Assembly (NCBI GenBank): GCA_003164215.1
Contig: PLSR01000019.1
Location: 1 to 50,122, forward strand
Source of the DNA: Candidatus Kaiserbacteria bacterium
GTDB lineage: Bacteria > Patescibacteriota > Minisyncoccia > Phycocordibacterales > UBA2100
DNA length: 50,122 bases
Direction of reading: 5' to 3'
Within the stretch, counting starts at the first letter, position 1. Every line of letters begins with the position of its first letter. Positions 26,075 through 35,005 of the stretch are shown here, piece after piece. Below the pieces are notes generated by a model. It did no database searches. It was not told where the DNA came from and was given only the letters and a program-made list of their open reading frames with translations. The position numbers and the translations under genes are program-made.

Positions 26075-27136
26075 TTACGCGTTTACTTCGGGAACAAGCA
26101 GATCAATGAGCCCCAGAAGGAATGCTTTGGTCTTATCGGGAACAGTTAGCTTTTGTGCGACTTTTCGGGCATCGGAAATATACGTTGTAATGTGATCGAG
26201 CACATACGCACGAGCATCGGTCGAGTTAATGATGTCGAGAGCTTCCTGTATTTGTGCCGCAGTCAGCTGGTCCGGCAGTGAATACAATTCCTTCAGTCGC
26301 GACTTCTTTTTGCCACTCACATGCGCGTATGCATACAAGAACGGCAACGTGCGCTTGTGCTCACGAATGTCGCTCTGTGGATCCTTGCCGGTCTCCGCCG
26401 TCGTGCTCCATACTGAGTGATAGTCATCGGCCATTTGGAACGCCGTGCCGAGTGAGTTGCTGAAGCGGCGCAAATTCGTGAGTTCTTTCGCGTTCTTCCC
26501 CGCTGCGATTCCAGCGGCCTCTGCCGCGATTCGAACTAAGGCGCCGGTCTTCTTCCCTGTCATGAGGATATATCGCTCCTCGGAGACGAGCCTTGAGCCG
26601 ATGGGCGCGGTCGCCATTTCAAAATCTAAATGTTGGCCTTCAATGACTTCGATGAAGGTGTCAGTGAGCGCCTTCGAAAGTTTCGCACCGACCTTGGGCA
26701 CTAATGCCGCGCGCGCAATACGCTCGGCGACAAGCAGATTCTGTGCGTCGCCCGAGTTGATCGCGTCGTTGATGCCCCACAGTTTCCAGACCGTTGGCTT
26801 GCCGCGGCGCGTTTCGTCGCGATCCTCCACATCGTCATGTATCAGCGTAAAATTATGGAAGAGTTCGATCGCGACAGCTGCGTCGAATGCGCGCGCGCGC
26901 GCTTTATACGCATCGGCGATGATGAGACACATGCCGGAACGGAATCGTTTTCCGGAATGCCGCCTGACCGGTTTGAGGTGCTCGTCCACATATCCCATGA
27001 AATAACCGAGCATGCCGTACATGCGCGCGGTCGGACCTTTTGCGCGTCCGGCGAAGGAATGGGCGATCTCCATATCAATGGCGGCGCTCGCCTTTCGCAA
27101 TATCACGTCGGATTCTGCAGTAGTTAATTTTTTCAT
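26075..27136 (-). CDS. Polyprenyl synthetase
   Basis: LIHDDVEDRDETRRGKPTVW; MADDYHSVW. Confidence 0.92.
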   Translation of the reverse strand: MKKLTTAESDVILRKASAAIDMEIAHSFAGRAKGPTARMYGMLGYFMGYVDEHLKPVRRHSGKRFRSGMCLIIADAYKARARAFDAAVAIELFHNFTLIHDDVEDRDETRRGKPTVWKLWGINDAINSGDAQNLLVAERIARAALVPKVGAKLSKALTDTFIEVIEGQHLDFEMATAPIGSRLVSEERYILMTGKKTGALVRIAAEAAGIAAGKNAKELTNLRRFSNSLGTAFQMADDYHSVWSTTAETGKDPQSDIREHKRTLPFLYAYAHVSGKKKSRLKELYSLPDQLTAAQIQEALDIINSTDARAYVLDHITTYISDARKVAQKLTVPDKTKAFLLGLIDLLVPEVNA

Positions 27137-27807
27137 ACACCAAATGTTCGCTCGGTCTCTGCGAATTCCGCAAGCACGCGATCAAGGTCAGCTTCGGAGA
27201 AATCCGGCCACAGCGTGTCGAGGAAAAAAAGTTCGCTATATGCCGCTTGCCAGAGAAGGAAATTTGAAAGTCGATGCCGGCCGCTCGTGCGAATGATGAG
27301 TGCGGGATCGGGCATATCGGCGCTCCAGAGATACTTCGAGAAATTCTCTTCGGTCACCGTCTCTCCCGCGTGAGCCGCGGCAGTTGCCGCGGCGGCGATC
27401 TCAGCGCGACTTCCATACGACATACATATCCATAGTGTAATGCCTGTGTTCGTGGCACTCGTCTCCTCAAGCCGTTTGATCGTCCTTTGAAGATCTTCCG
27501 GCAACATATCGAGCTTGCCGATGAAACGCACGCGCACGTTATCTTTGGCAAGCTCTTTGAGCGTCCGTTCGGCAGTCTCACGAAAAAGATCCATGAGGTA
27601 CGAAACCTCTTCCTCCATGCGATTCCAGTTCTCGGTCGAGAATGCGTAGACGACGAGATGTTTGATCTCGCGATCGCGGACCCACCGCACACACTCGATC
27701 AAACGATCGGCACCGCGGCGATGACCTTCGAGCGACGGAAGACCTTCGCGCTTCGCCCAGCGACGATTACCGTCGAGAATGATACCGATGCATTCAGGTG
27801 CTGACAT
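27133..27807 (-). CDS. uppS: Isoprenyl (undecaprenyl) diphosphate synthase
   Basis: IGIILDGNRRWAKREGLPSLEGHRRGADRL; ADMPDPALIIRTSGRHRLSNFLLWQAAYSELFFLDTLWPDF. Confidence 0.95.
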   Translation of the reverse strand: MSAPECIGIILDGNRRWAKREGLPSLEGHRRGADRLIECVRWVRDREIKHLVVYAFSTENWNRMEEEVSYLMDLFRETAERTLKELAKDNVRVRFIGKLDMLPEDLQRTIKRLEETSATNTGITLWICMSYGSRAEIAAAATAAAHAGETVTEENFSKYLWSADMPDPALIIRTSGRHRLSNFLLWQAAYSELFFLDTLWPDFSEADLDRVLAEFAETERTFGV

Positions 27808-27816
27808 CTAGACAAG

Positions 27817-28107
27817 TTAGAAGACAATCTCGAACGAGTCAAACGTTTTTTGTGTCATATCCGAAGGCGGAGCGACATTCCACTGCGCATCAACACGTTC
27901 AACATGTGCAAGCAACGGTCCGCGATGCACATATGCGAGCCAGCGTTCGAGATCTTCCTTCGTCCCTTCGCCGTATGCCTCGACGGAATCATCGGCGAGA
28001 TTGCGCACGTAGCCGACGATACGGCATCGGCGCGCCTTGCGCGTTGTGAAATCACGGAACATCACCATTTGAACGCGACCATAGATGCGGCAGTACAGAT
28101 GTTCCAT
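27817..28107 (-). CDS. Acylphosphatase
   Basis: CRIYGRVQMVMFRDFTTRKARRCRIVGYVRNLADDSVEAYGEGTKEDLERWL. Confidence 0.85.
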   Translation of the reverse strand: MEHLYCRIYGRVQMVMFRDFTTRKARRCRIVGYVRNLADDSVEAYGEGTKEDLERWLAYVHRGPLLAHVERVDAQWNVAPPSDMTQKTFDSFEIVF

Positions 28108-28131
28108 ATCTATGATTTGTATCATAAACAA

Positions 28132-28254
28132 CACATTTTGGTCAGGCGTATTTTTCTGCTGAAAAATCGCCGCGAAGTCTCCCGGCACGAATCTCTATTT
28201 GCCGGCTCGCCTCGTCAGGCTCCGGCTCACAAAATGTGCCCCGCACATTTTGTG
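28132..28254. repeat. tRNA-Val 3'-associated multi-hairpin element
   Basis: CACATTTTG arm 28132-28140; AT hairpin 28150-28167; GC hairpin 28201-28226; CACAAAATGTGC-CCC-GCACATTTTGTG 28228-28254. Confidence 0.8.
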
Positions 28255-28325
28255 CATCCTGTAGGACTCGAACCTACGACCTTCCCCGTGTAAAGGGGTT
28301 GCTCTACCAACTGAGCTAAGGATGC
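28253..28325 (-). tRNA. tRNA-Val (TAC)
   Basis: Acceptor GCATCCT/AGGATGC; anticodon loop TTTACAC. Confidence 0.93.
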
Positions 28326-28337
28326 ATTTATTCAACT

Positions 28338-28475
28338 CACAAATCGTGCCTCGCACATTTGGTCACGGATATTTTCCTGCTGGAAAATTCCGCGAAGTCT
28401 CCCGACATGAATTTCTATTCACCTGGCTCGGCCCGTCGGCCTGCGCCCCACAAATCGTGCCCCGCACGATTTGTG
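28338..28475. repeat. tRNA-Arg 3'-associated multi-hairpin element
   Basis: CACAAATCGTGC-CTC-GCACATTTG; AT hairpin 28371-28388; GGCC-CGTC-GGCC 28430-28441; CACAAATCGTGC-CCC-GCACGATTTGTG 28449-28475. Confidence 0.8.
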
Positions 28476-28545
28476 CCTTCGGTAGGAATCGAACCTACAT
28501 TAAGGCCTTAGAAGAGCCCTGTTCTATCCATTGAACTACGAAGGC
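28474..28545 (-). tRNA. tRNA-Arg (TCT)
   Basis: Acceptor GCCTTCG/CGAAGGC; anticodon loop CTTCTAA. Confidence 0.92.
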
Positions 28546-28618
28546 GTTCAGTCTCCCTCACCTCTTTCACAAAACACTTCACCAGAGTAGCCGTGCGCGG
28601 CGATGTGGTCAATCGATC

Positions 28619-28963
28619 TCACTGCGACGGGTCAGGTTCCGGCGGAATGGCGCCCGTCTGCAAGCTCTTGAACTTCTCTTGCCGCGCCGCAAAACCATTA
28701 AGCGTCGCGTCGAGTTGTGCGCGATCGAGATTTGATCCACCAGAAATAATGGGCGCCGTCGCAGATGTATCAGTATTCGACGACGGTAGCGCGTCGAAAA
28801 AAAAGATCGCACCATATATCGCCGCCCCGGCGACGACGACACATGCAGCCAACAGGAGCGAGCGCCAATAGAGATCCGCGAACGCCCGCACGTATTCCGG
28901 ATCGTACCGATGTTCGAAGGTCGCGCGAAAATGCATGAGCGTGCTTTTGTCGAACGAGATCAT
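28619..28963 (-). CDS. Hypothetical single-TM protein in the pilus operon
   Basis: Downstream of the pilO-like gene; FADLYWRSLLLAACVVVAGAAIYGAIFFF. Confidence 0.55.
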   Translation of the reverse strand: MISFDKSTLMHFRATFEHRYDPEYVRAFADLYWRSLLLAACVVVAGAAIYGAIFFFDALPSSNTDTSATAPIISGGSNLDRAQLDATLNGFAARQEKFKSLQTGAIPPEPDPSQ

Positions 28964-29517
28964 GATGATACGTTTGAGGCTGATAATATTTGCACTTGTG
29001 CATTCATTTGCCATACAGCACCCGCGCCGGTCGTGCCCGGCGAGGTCTGTGTGTGTGAGAGCCGTATCGCTTGTACCGAAGATGGTATCGGGAGCGACTC
29101 AAGAAGCGCGGCGGCTTGCATGGCGGACGCGAATTCCCCCTGCGAGGTCGCAAGAAAACTGAAGCCTTGCGCCGTCGTCTTGCCGTCCACGGACGATATA
29201 TTCTCCGCCGATGCGTTGCTGATCGTGAGACTGACGCCGGCTTGCGTTCCCGCGGAATCGATCATGTCGGCGAGCGACGCAGGGTCGACGGAGATCAGCG
29301 TGTCGAGTTGTGCGCGATCGGTAGCGCTACTTGAAACGATCCCGTGAAGGTACGATGCTTGCACGGATTGCTGCGAACGTTGCTGCGAGGACCGCATATC
29401 GGCGGCACGTGCGTTCTCAAGTGCGCCGATCTGATAGGCAAAAAATCCGACGCCCGCCCATGCGAGGACGGCGATTACCGCCAGGAACCATGCAAAGTTT
29501 ATCGTATTGCGTGACAT
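28960..29517 (-). CDS. PilO-like type IV pilus assembly protein
   Basis: N-terminal TM, coiled region, position after pilM and pilN-like genes. Confidence 0.55.
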   Translation of the reverse strand: MSRNTINFAWFLAVIAVLAWAGVGFFAYQIGALENARAADMRSSQQRSQQSVQASYLHGIVSSSATDRAQLDTLISVDPASLADMIDSAGTQAGVSLTISNASAENISSVDGKTTAQGFSFLATSQGEFASAMQAAALLESLPIPSSVQAIRLSHTQTSPGTTGAGAVWQMNAQVQILSASNVSS

Positions 29518-29524
29518 ATCGATC

Positions 29525-30049
29525 TCAAAATGTTCCCAAAAGGGTGACACTGAAGCGTCCGCCGTCGGTGCCAACGAGAGCACCGACCGGGATCGTGACC
29601 GACGCGAAGCGAGGGTCGTTCGACAATGCCCGCTGGTACGCGTTAATTTCGCTATTGGTGTCCGCCGATCCGGAGAGTATGAGGGACGATGGTGTCCCCG
29701 CTTGATAGATGATCTGATCGATACGAACTCCCGATGGCCGCAGGGAGAGCGCGTCTGTTATCACATCGGTGGGCGTTGAGCTCGCTTGAGCGATCGGTGC
29801 CAGTACCGCAATGAGCGCATTCGCATGGGCGATCGCAGCGCTGTCGCTCGTCTGTTGCGCAGGTGTGATCGGCGTGAGGCCAAGTGCCGCATGTTGCGCG
29901 TCCAGAAGCGTTGCAAGATAACTGGGCACGAGAAGTACGAATGTGATGCCTGCACAGACCAAGGCGACGAGGGCGCCGGCGAGAATGTATCGCGCACGTT
30001 CATAACGTTCTATATCGCGTCGCATTTCAGTTGGGATCACATTTGCCAT
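29525..30049 (-). CDS. PilN-like type IV pilus assembly protein
   Basis: Short cytoplasmic N-terminus, one TM, operon position. Confidence 0.6.
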   Translation of the reverse strand: MANVIPTEMRRDIERYERARYILAGALVALVCAGITFVLLVPSYLATLLDAQHAALGLTPITPAQQTSDSAAIAHANALIAVLAPIAQASSTPTDVITDALSLRPSGVRIDQIIYQAGTPSSLILSGSADTNSEINAYQRALSNDPRFASVTIPVGALVGTDGGRFSVTLLGTF

Positions 30050-30058
30050 AATTTCGTA

Positions 30059-31192
30059 TCAAAGGCCGCGCAGGGCGAGCCCTGCGGCGGTCGCGTATTC
30101 GAGCGAAAGATGACTGTCGATTGGCGGAATGTATTCATCGAACGAGAACATGCGGTGCCAGATGTCACCCAGGACCACGTTCGCCTGGACCCGCCCCGCG
30201 ACATAATCCGCGAGTCCGTAGAGATTTGAACTGCCACCGACCAAAACCACGCGACCGACCGGCGTGACGCGTTCGCCGTGTTCGTTCCGTCGCGTGTCCC
30301 AGTAGTTATAGTGACGCAAGATCTCGTCCGCGAGCGCAGAAGCGGTCCCGATGATCGCCTCGACGCCGGTAGTTTTTCCGTTGGTCGGTGCCATGAGACC
30401 CTGCTCATTTTTAAATATCTCAATGTCCGCGCCGGAAAGTCCTAATCCCTTCTCGACGGCGCGCGTGATCGCATCACCGCCGATCTCGACGGTCGACGTG
30501 AAGATCGGCACCCCGCGTTTAAGGACCGCGAACCCCGAGCGCGCACGTCCGAAATCGACGACGAGCTCCACCGGTTCATCCGGACGTCCGGTCGATACCG
30601 CGCGCCCGATCGAGCTCGCTTCAACTTCAAGCGACAGCAATGCGAATCCTGCACGGGTGAACGCCGATGCGTAGCTCTCGCAGAGATCACGTGGGAATAC
30701 AGTGACACCGATCTCCTGGTTGTTGTCCTCGTTGTTCTCACCGATCGCATCAAAATCATATACAGCAGCGGATGGCGGGATCGGTACACGCCCCTCGAAC
30801 TCAAATTCGATCAGGCGGAGCGTTTGTTCTCGCGACGTACCATGGGGCACTTGCATACTGAATACGTAGGCAGCTTCTTCCGGGAGCGCGGCATGAACGC
30901 TCACGATGCCGACAAGACGCTTTTTTAGTTCAGAAAGAGCGGATACGAACGCATCGGCATTTTGGATGATGCCGTGAACCACGATCCCATCGGGGAGTTT
31001 CTGGTCGCCATAAGAATGAATGCGGCACCCGTGCGGATCAGATTCGAGCGCAAGCCATTTGATCGACGTATCAGAAACATCGATCCCGGCGGCGGGTGGT
31101 ACGAGAAATTGCGGCGTCGGGAATGCACGCGTGATAATGTCCGCGGATGGTCGCGCCTGATCATCCGCCGCTGTCGCAGAGCGCTCACTCAT
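30059..31192 (-). CDS. pilM: Type IV pilus assembly ATPase-like protein PilM
   Basis: AGIDVSDTSIKWLALE; VVDFGRARSGFAVLKRGVPIFTSTVEIGGDAITRAVEKGLGLS; VVLVGGSSNLYGLADYVAGRV. Confidence 0.88.
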   Translation of the reverse strand: MSERSATAADDQARPSADIITRAFPTPQFLVPPAAGIDVSDTSIKWLALESDPHGCRIHSYGDQKLPDGIVVHGIIQNADAFVSALSELKKRLVGIVSVHAALPEEAAYVFSMQVPHGTSREQTLRLIEFEFEGRVPIPPSAAVYDFDAIGENNEDNNQEIGVTVFPRDLCESYASAFTRAGFALLSLEVEASSIGRAVSTGRPDEPVELVVDFGRARSGFAVLKRGVPIFTSTVEIGGDAITRAVEKGLGLSGADIEIFKNEQGLMAPTNGKTTGVEAIIGTASALADEILRHYNYWDTRRNEHGERVTPVGRVVLVGGSSNLYGLADYVAGRVQANVVLGDIWHRMFSFDEYIPPIDSHLSLEYATAAGLALRGL

Positions 31193-31253
31193 ACGAGAAG
31201 TATATCATCCGCCGTTGCGAACGAGACCACCATCAGCACATCATCTGATGCGA

Positions 31254-31583
31254 CTATCGAAGTTTTGTGCCTGGTAGTAATGCGCGCTCAGGATGTAAGA
31301 GCGCGACACCATCATCATCGCTCGCGGCGAGCAACATTCCCTGGCTCTCTACGCCGCGCAACATTTTTGGAGCAAGGTTCACGACGTACGGTAGTTGTTT
31401 TCCGATGAGTTCTTCGGGTTTTTTCCATTGTGCAATACCGGAAACGATCGTGCGAATCCCGATCTCGCCGAGATCGATCGTGCACTTGAGAAGTTTGTCG
31501 GTCTCCGGAACCGGCTCGACCGAAAGAACGGTTCCGATGCGGATATCAAGCTTCGCGAAGTCCTCGTATGAAATTTCAAGCAT
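31254..31583 (-). CDS. Stand-alone tRNA-binding domain (MetRS C-terminal/Trbp111-like)
   Basis: FAKLDIRIGTVLSVEPVPETDKLLKCTIDLGEIGIRTIVSGIAQWKKPEELIGKQLPYVVNLAPKMLRGVESQGMLLAA. Confidence 0.93.
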   Translation of the reverse strand: MLEISYEDFAKLDIRIGTVLSVEPVPETDKLLKCTIDLGEIGIRTIVSGIAQWKKPEELIGKQLPYVVNLAPKMLRGVESQGMLLAASDDDGVALLHPERALLPGTKLR

Positions 31584-31592
31584 GGTCCTATT

Positions 31593-31982
31593 CTACGCGC
31601 TTTTGCGCATATCCAAAAATCGCTGGAGGATGAAGGCGGCGGCGGCGGCATCGTCGTGTTCGCGGCCTTTAGGCGCGAGTTTGCTAACCTCTATTGAGCT
31701 CCATGCTTCCCAACTGCGTTCAACGGCCAATCCGGTCTGTTTTTTGAGGTTTTCTGCGAACGCATCGGCTTGTACGCTCACGGGGTTGGGCGCACCGCCA
31801 TGGGATTTCGTATCCCCGATGACGATAGCCTCAATTTTCTCGTCTCGAACTATCTCCTCGATCTTCCCTATCAACTGATCACCGTTATTGAGCGTCGTGC
31901 GGGGAAAGGCGATGGTGCCGTCAGTATCAGAAACTGCGTAACCGACACGTTTTGAGCCATAATCTATGCAAAGATACTTCAT
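31593..31982 (-). CDS. ruvX: YqgF/RuvX-type Holliday junction resolvase-like protein
   Basis: YLCIDYGSKRVGYAVSDTDGTIAFPRTTL; VIGDTKSHGG. Confidence 0.88.
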   Translation of the reverse strand: MKYLCIDYGSKRVGYAVSDTDGTIAFPRTTLNNGDQLIGKIEEIVRDEKIEAIVIGDTKSHGGAPNPVSVQADAFAENLKKQTGLAVERSWEAWSSIEVSKLAPKGREHDDAAAAAFILQRFLDMRKSA

Positions 31983-32008
31983 TGATGCCAGTATATCCTA
32001 CAAATGAG

Positions 32009-32124
32009 TACATATCCCCGCAGGCTATAATTTGGGGTATTTCGAGTGCGTCGGCACGAGAACGAAGGGAGTTTTCTAGCAAGAAAACGACCGACCCAAA
32101 ATTATAGCCTGCGGGGATATGTGC
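32009..32124. repeat. Long inverted-repeat element with two internal hairpins
   Basis: Perfect 24-bp arms 32010-32033 and 32098-32121; internal GTGC-GTCG-GCAC (32046-32057) and GTTTTCT-AGCA-AGAAAAC (32071-32088). Confidence 0.92.
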
Positions 32125-32200
32125 TTACCAATGACAAACCCTGCTCCGGGGTCTGGAGCAGGGTAGTCACACTATACTACATCCGGGTAAAAAAAATATT

Positions 32201-32932
32201 TCATTCGTCGGATTCACGCACACCGAACGCCTGTACGGTGCTACTGCCTACACGGTCACCCACGACCACGACATTGGTTCCGACGGAGAAATCGACGCCA
32301 TCTGGAAGCCTCGTTCGGTCGTTGATACGGACGGTCGTCGTACCGGCCCCATTTTGATCAACGATGATGAAGCCGCCGGTCGTCGTCGCCAGTATGATGC
32401 CGTGATACACGTCGGGCGGTGGCGGAGCACGAAATGACGCACCGTAGACGAATGCTAAGGGCGGCGGAAGTTCGTTATGATCCGCGTAAAATGCCATCTG
32501 GCGATGGAACGGTGTTGCGGCGATCAAGAATCCGCCGAGGAAAATGATAACGACGATGATCGCGGCCGAGAGCAACAGCGACTTGCGGTAGACGAATGCA
32601 TACCGGCGCACCAATACCTCAAGCAGCACGGCGAATACGACTATTAAAAATACTAAGAGCCACGGTATCGAGCGCAGGAACGAGAACCATCCTCGGCCGC
32701 CGAAGCTCGGGATGAGCCATGCACCGCTGTCATGCAAGAAAAAGACCGACAAGCTGACCATGTAAAAGAGCGACAGGAGCACGAAGAGCGCTCCGACCGC
32801 CACCAGTGCAGAGATCAGTATGAAATGCCAGCGCGGGCGCATCGTGACCCTCCCCTTCACGATCGCATCCATGACGCTCCGCCGGATCGCCGGTGTTTTT
32901 TCTGTATTCTGCTGTCGGGTGTCGTCATTCAT
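32201..32932 (-). CDS. Membrane protein, candidate anti-sigma factor or sigma-operon partner
   Basis: Three TM segments; start overlaps the stop of the ECF sigma gene. Confidence 0.5.
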   Translation of the reverse strand: MNDDTRQQNTEKTPAIRRSVMDAIVKGRVTMRPRWHFILISALVAVGALFVLLSLFYMVSLSVFFLHDSGAWLIPSFGGRGWFSFLRSIPWLLVFLIVVFAVLLEVLVRRYAFVYRKSLLLSAAIIVVIIFLGGFLIAATPFHRQMAFYADHNELPPPLAFVYGASFRAPPPPDVYHGIILATTTGGFIIVDQNGAGTTTVRINDRTRLPDGVDFSVGTNVVVVGDRVGSSTVQAFGVRESDE

Positions 32933-33488
32933 AGAGTGGCTGTGGTCCGGCGATCTTAAAGAGCGCGGCTCGGCCGCGCGCGAGCCGCACACCGACCGTT
33001 GAGACCGGGATCTGGAGGATCTCCGAGATCTCTTTATAATCCATTTCCTCTAGGTAATACAATACTAACGGCTCGCGATATTTCGGACTGACCTTGTCAA
33101 GATAGCGGTCGAGCGACGCGCGGGTATCACGCTCGATGGCCGCACTGTCGGCCGTGTCGGGTGCCGTGAGATGCGGAAAGAGCGTATCGAAGTCGATCGT
33201 GAAGACGGTGCCGCGCGATTGGCGCTTTTTCAAAGCGTTCACGAATTCATTGTGCGCAATGCGATAGATCCATGGCGAGAATCGTCGCGTCGCGTCGAAG
33301 CTTTGGATATTTTGGTATGATTTGATGAAAATATCTTGCACGATATCCGCGGCATCATCCGGATCCAAGAGGAATTTGTGCGCATAGCGCGAAAGCTTCG
33401 CTTGATAGCGCTCAATGAGCTCTCCAAAGGCTTCGCCGTCGCCCGCCTGCACGCGCAGTGCTATTGCTTCATCCGTTTCTTCGGCCAT
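32925..33488 (-). CDS. ECF-type RNA polymerase sigma factor
   Basis: HKFLLDPDDAADIVQDIFIKSYQNIQSFDATRRFSPWIYRIAHNEFVNALKKR; EEMDYKEISEILQIPVSTVGVRLARGRAALFK. Confidence 0.93.
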   Translation of the reverse strand: MAEETDEAIALRVQAGDGEAFGELIERYQAKLSRYAHKFLLDPDDAADIVQDIFIKSYQNIQSFDATRRFSPWIYRIAHNEFVNALKKRQSRGTVFTIDFDTLFPHLTAPDTADSAAIERDTRASLDRYLDKVSPKYREPLVLYYLEEMDYKEISEILQIPVSTVGVRLARGRAALFKIAGPQPLYE

Positions 33489-33520
33489 AGGGAGAAGAAT
33501 ACCGCAGACGGGGGCAAACG

Positions 33521-33931
33521 TTAACTCAGCAATTTTGAGGTCTTGAATTCCTCCGGCTTGTATGGGGCGAGTCGAACGACACGCGTCATGAGTCCGACGG
33601 CACGAAGATCGCGTTCAAGATCTTGTACATACTCGCCGTTTTGATCATACCCGAGCGCAATGATCTCCGGCGCGATCGTTTTGATGTGATCGATATAGCC
33701 GGATGAATCCCCGAGCAGTGCTCTATCAACGAGCGGATGTGCCTGTATTGCGGCGAGCCGTTCTGATTCCGAATGCCTCGGTATCGCTCCCTTGATGCGC
33801 GCGACGGACTCATCGCGTGCAAGCGAGACAACGAGATACGGATCGTCCGCAAGCGCTCGCGCCTGGTGAAAGAGATCCTCGTGACCCGCATGGATCATAT
33901 CGAAGGTACCGAAGACCATGATCTTCGTCAT
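33521..33931 (-). CDS. Stand-alone cytidylyltransferase-like protein (FAD synthetase RibL-like)
   Basis: [25 protein letters not shown]; adjacent to ribH and ribE. Confidence 0.75.
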   Translation of the reverse strand: MTKIMVFGTFDMIHAGHEDLFHQARALADDPYLVVSLARDESVARIKGAIPRHSESERLAAIQAHPLVDRALLGDSSGYIDHIKTIAPEIIALGYDQNGEYVQDLERDLRAVGLMTRVVRLAPYKPEEFKTSKLLS

Positions 33932-33937
33932 AGGGGT

Positions 33938-34405
33938 CTAGAATTTGAGAAGCGCAGATTGAAGCGCCGCGATCGCCGCTTCCGGGCCTTTGTTGGTGTT
34001 GCCGGTCGAACGTATGACCGCTTGTTCGAGATCGTTGGTCGTGATGACGCCGAATGCGACCGGGATCGCGTGATCGGTCGAAAGTCGCATTAAGGCGTGC
34101 GACACGGCATCGGCAATATATTTGTCGTGATCAGTGTCGCCTTTGATGACACAGCCGAGCGCGATGACTGCATGCGGTTTTATTTTCTTGATGAGTTTCG
34201 CGCACGCAAAGGGCAGCTCGAAACTTCCCGGTACTTCAACGAGCGTAATATTCTTTTCCTTCACACCCCAGGCACGCAAGGTCTCTAGCGCACCATCACG
34301 CATTCGTCCTGTAATATCTTCATTAAATCGCGATACGACAACGCCGACTTTCAGCTTTGAGGCATCACGACTGGCGACTTTCTTTTTGTAGTGTTTTCTT
34401 TGCAT
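33938..34405 (-). CDS. ribH: 6,7-dimethyl-8-ribityllumazine synthase
   Basis: VGVVVSRFNEDITGRMRDGALETL; VPGSFELPFACAKL; ALGCVIKGDTDHDKYIADAVSHALMRLS. Confidence 0.96.
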   Translation of the reverse strand: MQRKHYKKKVASRDASKLKVGVVVSRFNEDITGRMRDGALETLRAWGVKEKNITLVEVPGSFELPFACAKLIKKIKPHAVIALGCVIKGDTDHDKYIADAVSHALMRLSTDHAIPVAFGVITTNDLEQAVIRSTGNTNKGPEAAIAALQSALLKF

Positions 34406-35003
34406 GCCCTACTCTACCACCACCTGCGATAGCGGCAACGATGTAGCGCGCCATGAGATCTGCTTCGATATTCACCATGTCGCCCTTTTTCAGCGCACCG
34501 AGGTTCGTGACGGTAAGTGTGTGCGGAATGAGGGCAACGGTCGCACGACCTTTTTCCAAGCGCGCAACGGTCAGGCTCACCCCATTGATCGCGATCGATC
34601 CCTGCGCGGCGACATAGCGGTGCAATGGTTTGGGAATCTCGATCGTAATGCGTCGGGTGGTTCCCTCTTCGATGACTTCGGCGACGCGAGCACGAGCATC
34701 TACATGACCCTGTACGATGTGGCCGTCTATGTAATCGTTCAGTGTGAGCGAGCGTTCTAGATTCACGACCGAACCTTTGGCGAATGAGCCAGCCGTCGTT
34801 TTCAAAAGTGTTTCAGGCATGTATTCGACTTCAAAAAAACCTTTGGGCAGTAGGGTGACCGTCGAACAGATCCCGTCGACGGAAATACTTTGACCGATCG
34901 TGAGTTTCCAGTCGCGCGGTTTCTCCAGGCGAACTTGAATAACACTTCCCTTCTTCTGTGTCGATACGACTTTGGCTTTCGATTGTATGATGCCGGTGAA
35001 CAT
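34365..35003 (-). CDS. ribE: Riboflavin synthase alpha subunit
   Basis: MFTGIIQSKAKV; SISVDGICSTV; HIVQGHVD; SIAINGVSLTV. Confidence 0.96.
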   Translation of the reverse strand: MFTGIIQSKAKVVSTQKKGSVIQVRLEKPRDWKLTIGQSISVDGICSTVTLLPKGFFEVEYMPETLLKTTAGSFAKGSVVNLERSLTLNDYIDGHIVQGHVDARARVAEVIEEGTTRRITIEIPKPLHRYVAAQGSIAINGVSLTVARLEKGRATVALIPHTLTVTNLGALKKGDMVNIEADLMARYIVAAIAGGGRVGHAKKTLQKESRQS

Positions 35004-35005
35004 AG

